A stretch of DNA of 64,000 nucleotides from Streptomyces sp. MMG1533 (GTDB lineage Bacteria; Actinomycetota; Actinomycetes; Streptomycetales; Streptomycetaceae). A program made the translations under genes and the position numbers. Within the stretch, counting starts at the first letter, position 1. Each line of letters starts with the position of its first letter. Below, in pieces: positions 61,677-64,000 of the stretch. The notes under the pieces were generated by a model that made no database searches, was not told the origin of the DNA, and saw only the letters and a list, made by a program, of their open reading frames with translations. The stretch covers positions 1 to 64,000 of the forward strand of contig NZ_LGDG01000241.1 in NCBI RefSeq assembly GCF_001279775.1. The letters run 5' to 3'.

Positions 61677-62810
61677 TCACGACTGTCCACCCTTCTCGCT
61701 CCGGGCGGGCAACGGCCGGTCCGCGCTCAGTGCCTGCCACACGGCGTTTGCCTGCGGTTCCTGGGGGACGACCCGGTTGGGGTCCTGCGGGGCCGGAGCG
61801 ACCGGCAGGGTGCGGAACTCGACCCGGTCCGCGTCCAGGCCGTCGAGGGAACGGGCGAAGGAGGTCAGCGCCGACAGCGAGCCGAGTCCCTTGTCCGTGG
61901 TGATGGCACTGGTGAGGTCGTCGAGGAGCCGGTACAACTGCACGGGATCCGTCAGCAGGTCGGCGGAGCGTATCTGGGTGATCAGGGCTTTCATGAAGAT
62001 CTGCTGGAGCTTGATGCGGCCGAGGTCGCTGCCGTCGCCGATGCCGTGCCGGGTCCGTACGAGGCCGAGGGCCTGCTCGCCGTTCAGGAGGTGCGTTCCC
62101 TTGGACAGACGGGCGTGACTGTAGGGGTCGCGGATGTCCTGCGGGACGTTCACGCGTACGCCGCCGAGCGTGCCGACCAGCTTCTTGAAGCCGGTGAAGT
62201 CGATCTCCACGACGTGGTCCATCCGCAGCCCGGACAGCCGCTCGACCGTGGCGACCGTGCAGGTCATGCCTCCGATTTCGTAGGCGGAGTTGAACATGAC
62301 CGCCCGCGCGGCCGACGCGGCTCCGGACTTCGTGGGGCAGGCCGGCCGGTCGACCAGGGTGTCCCGGGGAATGCTGATCACCGAGGCGTCCCTGCGGCCG
62401 TCGGCTATGTGGACGACCATGGCCGTGTCGGAGCGGGCGCTGCCTTCGTCGCGGCCGTACTCACGGTTGGATCCCGACCGCGAATCCGACCCGAGCAGCA
62501 GCACGTTCACCGCTCCGGGCGCCTTCCGCTCCGGCCGGACGTCGGCGTTCAGCTGCCCGTCGACGTCCTGGGAAGCAATGTTGTCGTTCAGATCCTGGTA
62601 GGCGAAGGCCGCGCCAACCCCCAGGAGCGCCAGAAAGATGGTCGCCATCACCATGAGCCGATGTGCCCGGCGGCGCGCCTGGCGGCGTGACGGACGCCGC
62701 GAGACCTGCGGAGGGGTCCGGGCATCCGCGGCCTGCCGCCGACGGCGACGGCCTGTGGGCCCTCTGGAGGGCCGGCGTGGCTCACCAACCGGAAGGAATG
62801 GGTCGGTCAT
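61677..62810 (-). CDS. LytR-CpsA-Psr (LCP) family protein
   Basis: 377 aa from ATG 62810 (GGAG 6 nt upstream). A basic cytoplasmic tail (Arg-rich, about 10-50), a membrane segment (LMVMATIFLALLGVGAAFAY) and the LCP domain (about 100-300: VNVLLLGSDSRSG; SDTAMVVHI; ISIPRDTLV; GGMTCTVATVE; LVRTRHGIGDGSDLGRIKLQQ). LCP proteins attach wall polymers to peptidoglycan on the outer face of the membrane. Its start overlaps the stop of the truncated protease (ATGA). Confidence 0.93.
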   Translation of the reverse strand: MTDPFLPVGEPRRPSRGPTGRRRRRQAADARTPPQVSRRPSRRQARRRAHRLMVMATIFLALLGVGAAFAYQDLNDNIASQDVDGQLNADVRPERKAPGAVNVLLLGSDSRSGSNREYGRDEGSARSDTAMVVHIADGRRDASVISIPRDTLVDRPACPTKSGAASAARAVMFNSAYEIGGMTCTVATVERLSGLRMDHVVEIDFTGFKKLVGTLGGVRVNVPQDIRDPYSHARLSKGTHLLNGEQALGLVRTRHGIGDGSDLGRIKLQQIFMKALITQIRSADLLTDPVQLYRLLDDLTSAITTDKGLGSLSALTSFARSLDGLDADRVEFRTLPVAPAPQDPNRVVPQEPQANAVWQALSADRPLPARSEKGGQS

Positions 62811-63565
62811 ACGCCACTCCATCCGACAGCCTGAACCACCTGGACAGGGGCGAGCAGCAGCGGGAGCAGGCACTCGGCCAGGCCGGACTTCCAGGAAGTG
62901 GGAGCACCGACTGTCTTGTTGCTCTCGTCGTCCGGGGCCTTCGCCTTGCCGTCCAGCCAGAGCTTGCTGACGCAGTGGGCAAGCCGGCCCTTGAACAGCG
63001 ACTGCCACCGGCCGACGGTGCTGTCCTTGGGCTGGGTGAGGGTGCCGCCGTTCGGGGCGCGTAGCGTGGGGCCGAGGTCGGAGCCGTGCGCGGTGAAGGC
63101 GGAACGGGCGGGCGCCTTGCCGCGGCGTTCCATGACGATCAGTGGCAGTGAGGGCGAGCGCGTGTCGTCCCGGCCGATGCGGATCAGCTCCGTGATGTCG
63201 AACAGCCGCGCGTCCAACGTACCGGCGGCCGGCAGGCGTTCGGCATCGGCGGGAATCAGGCTGATGTGCGGGGTCCCGGCACGGGCTGTACGCACGATAC
63301 GGACGTCCATGCCCTGACGGCCCTCGCCGGGCAGTACGGACGCGGCGGGAGCCGCGCCGCCCGGCCGGGGGCGCGGGGCGACCCGGTCTCCGGTGATGAG
63401 GGTGACCGTTCTGGCCGCAGCCTTCCCCGCCTCGGCATGATGCTCCACCGAAGCCGACACCGCCGCCGGGCCGACGCCCTGTGCGACCGGTCCCGGCGCG
63501 GCGACCGTGCCAGCCACCACGCCTGGGGGTGCGGGGGTCATCCCCCGCCTGACTGATATGTGCAA
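62807..63565 (-). pseudogene. truncated S8 (subtilisin-like) peptidase
   Basis: From TTG 63565 (AAGGAG 6 nt upstream) the 252-codon frame holds a secretion-like start, the propeptide (TVTLITGDRVAPRPRPGG; DVRIVRTARAGTPHISLIPA; LFDITELIRIGRDD; SLPLIVMERRGKAP) and the join to the protease domain (KLWLDGKAKAPDDES; GAPTSWKSGL). There the sequence changes to ECLLPLLLAPVQVVQAVGW and stops, before the catalytic Asp, His and Ser. The protein cannot be a protease. The stop overlaps the LCP gene start. Confidence 0.75.
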
Positions 63566-63662
63566 CGCCTGCTCCTTCGAGACGCGGCGGCCTACACGCC
63601 GGGTCGACTGATGGATCGTCAACTAGGTGCTGAAGAGAGGACTTCGGGCCATCGGGGGCCGC

Positions 63663-64000
63663 TCAGGGCAGGAGTTCGATCACGTCGTACGACACGCCGG
63701 CGCTGAGGTAGGCGCCGCCGCCGGAGCCGCTGACGATGTCGAGGGTCACCTCCTGGTAGGAGTCAGGGGACTTGACCCAGGCGCTCGCCGGGACGGCGTA
63801 GCGGTAGGTGTGGTTGTTGCCCCGGTAGGAGCCGACGGTCAGGGAGCGGGTCATGGGCTCCTTGGCGGGCGCGGGGAGGGCCGAGACCCAGTCGTTGACC
63901 CGGATCCGCGGCCTGCCGTTCGCAAACGCCGTGGTGATGCCGATGTTGAGGGTGTGGCCGGAGGCCAGCTGCTGGGCGGTGAGCTTGAAGCGGATCTTCA
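63663..64000 (-). CDS. C-terminus of a rhamnogalacturonan-lyase-like protein (partial)
   Basis: Only the last 112 codons are in the window (5' end beyond 64000). LTAQQLASGHTLNIGITTAF, NGRPRIRVNDW, RSLTVGSYRGNNHTYRYAVP and GAYLSAGVSYDVIELL match the C-terminal carbohydrate-binding-like domain of PL4-type rhamnogalacturonan lyases and relatives. It is likely secreted and acts on pectin; which enzyme cannot be fixed from the tail alone. Confidence 0.65.
   Translation of the reverse strand, partial: KIRFKLTAQQLASGHTLNIGITTAFANGRPRIRVNDWVSALPAPAKEPMTRSLTVGSYRGNNHTYRYAVPASAWVKSPDSYQEVTLDIVSGSGGGAYLSAGVSYDVIELLP

Overview
The window is high-GC actinobacterial DNA, most likely from Streptomyces. Support comes from the strong G/C third-position bias, frequent GTG starts, short ATGA/GTGA overlaps, large LuxR-type regulators, secreted hydrolases and actinobacterial IS relics. 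No rRNA, tRNA or CRISPR array was seen.

Layout. 1-3.1 kb: two exported esterase-type hydrolases (LIP-type lipase; Tat-exported tannase-like enzyme). 3.3-4.0 kb: a scrambled Tn3/IS5 transposase relic. 4.0-11.7 kb: an acyl-CoA ligase, a PadR regulator, and a three-gene redox operon (NTF2-like, CrtI-like FAD oxidoreductase, ferredoxin reductase with fused [2Fe-2S] domain). The ligase region and the redox operon share a copied promoter/operator. A hypothetical protein and a CHMI-type isomerase follow. 12.2-58.6 kb: one very large aromatic/alicyclic catabolic island. 58.8-61.6 kb: a nitroreductase followed by a gene graveyard. 61.7-64 kb: an LCP protein, a truncated S8 protease fused by ATGA overlap to the LCP gene, and the C-terminus of a polysaccharide-lyase-like protein.

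The island holds: electron transfer flavoprotein (etfAB); a multicomponent Rieske dioxygenase with its parts scattered (reductase 16.6 kb, alpha 18.5 kb, beta 23.7 kb, ferredoxin 25.0 kb) plus an SDR suited to cis-diol dehydrogenation; a class III extradiol dioxygenase and a meta-cleavage C-C hydrolase; an ACMSD-type amidohydrolase; the 2-hydroxypentadienoate module (hydratase, aldolase, acylating acetaldehyde dehydrogenase); P450-ferredoxin-aldehyde dehydrogenase-alcohol dehydrogenase (methyl or hydroxymethyl to carboxylate); and CoA ligase, CaiB, acyl-CoA dehydrogenases, crotonase and a Cys-less thiolase plus DUF35 (a side-chain beta-oxidation/retro-aldol set). It also holds a three-subunit molybdenum hydroxylase with XdhC and CoxG-like accessory genes, interleaved with a second ACMSD-type amidohydrolase and a NIPSNAP protein.

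Inferred logic: the P450 operon oxidises a methyl-type carbon to a carboxylate. The Rieske system and SDR make a catechol. LigB-type cleavage, decarboxylation and hydrolysis follow, and the hydratase/aldolase/dehydrogenase trio returns central metabolites. This resembles p-cymene/p-cumate pathways in outline, but the substrate is unproven. The CoA arm and the Mo-hydroxylase suggest a second branch or a bulkier substrate. Regulators are PadR, IclR, a tandem HxlR, a GAF-LuxR and a large NB-ARC-LuxR. Three repeated cis-elements tie separate operons together.
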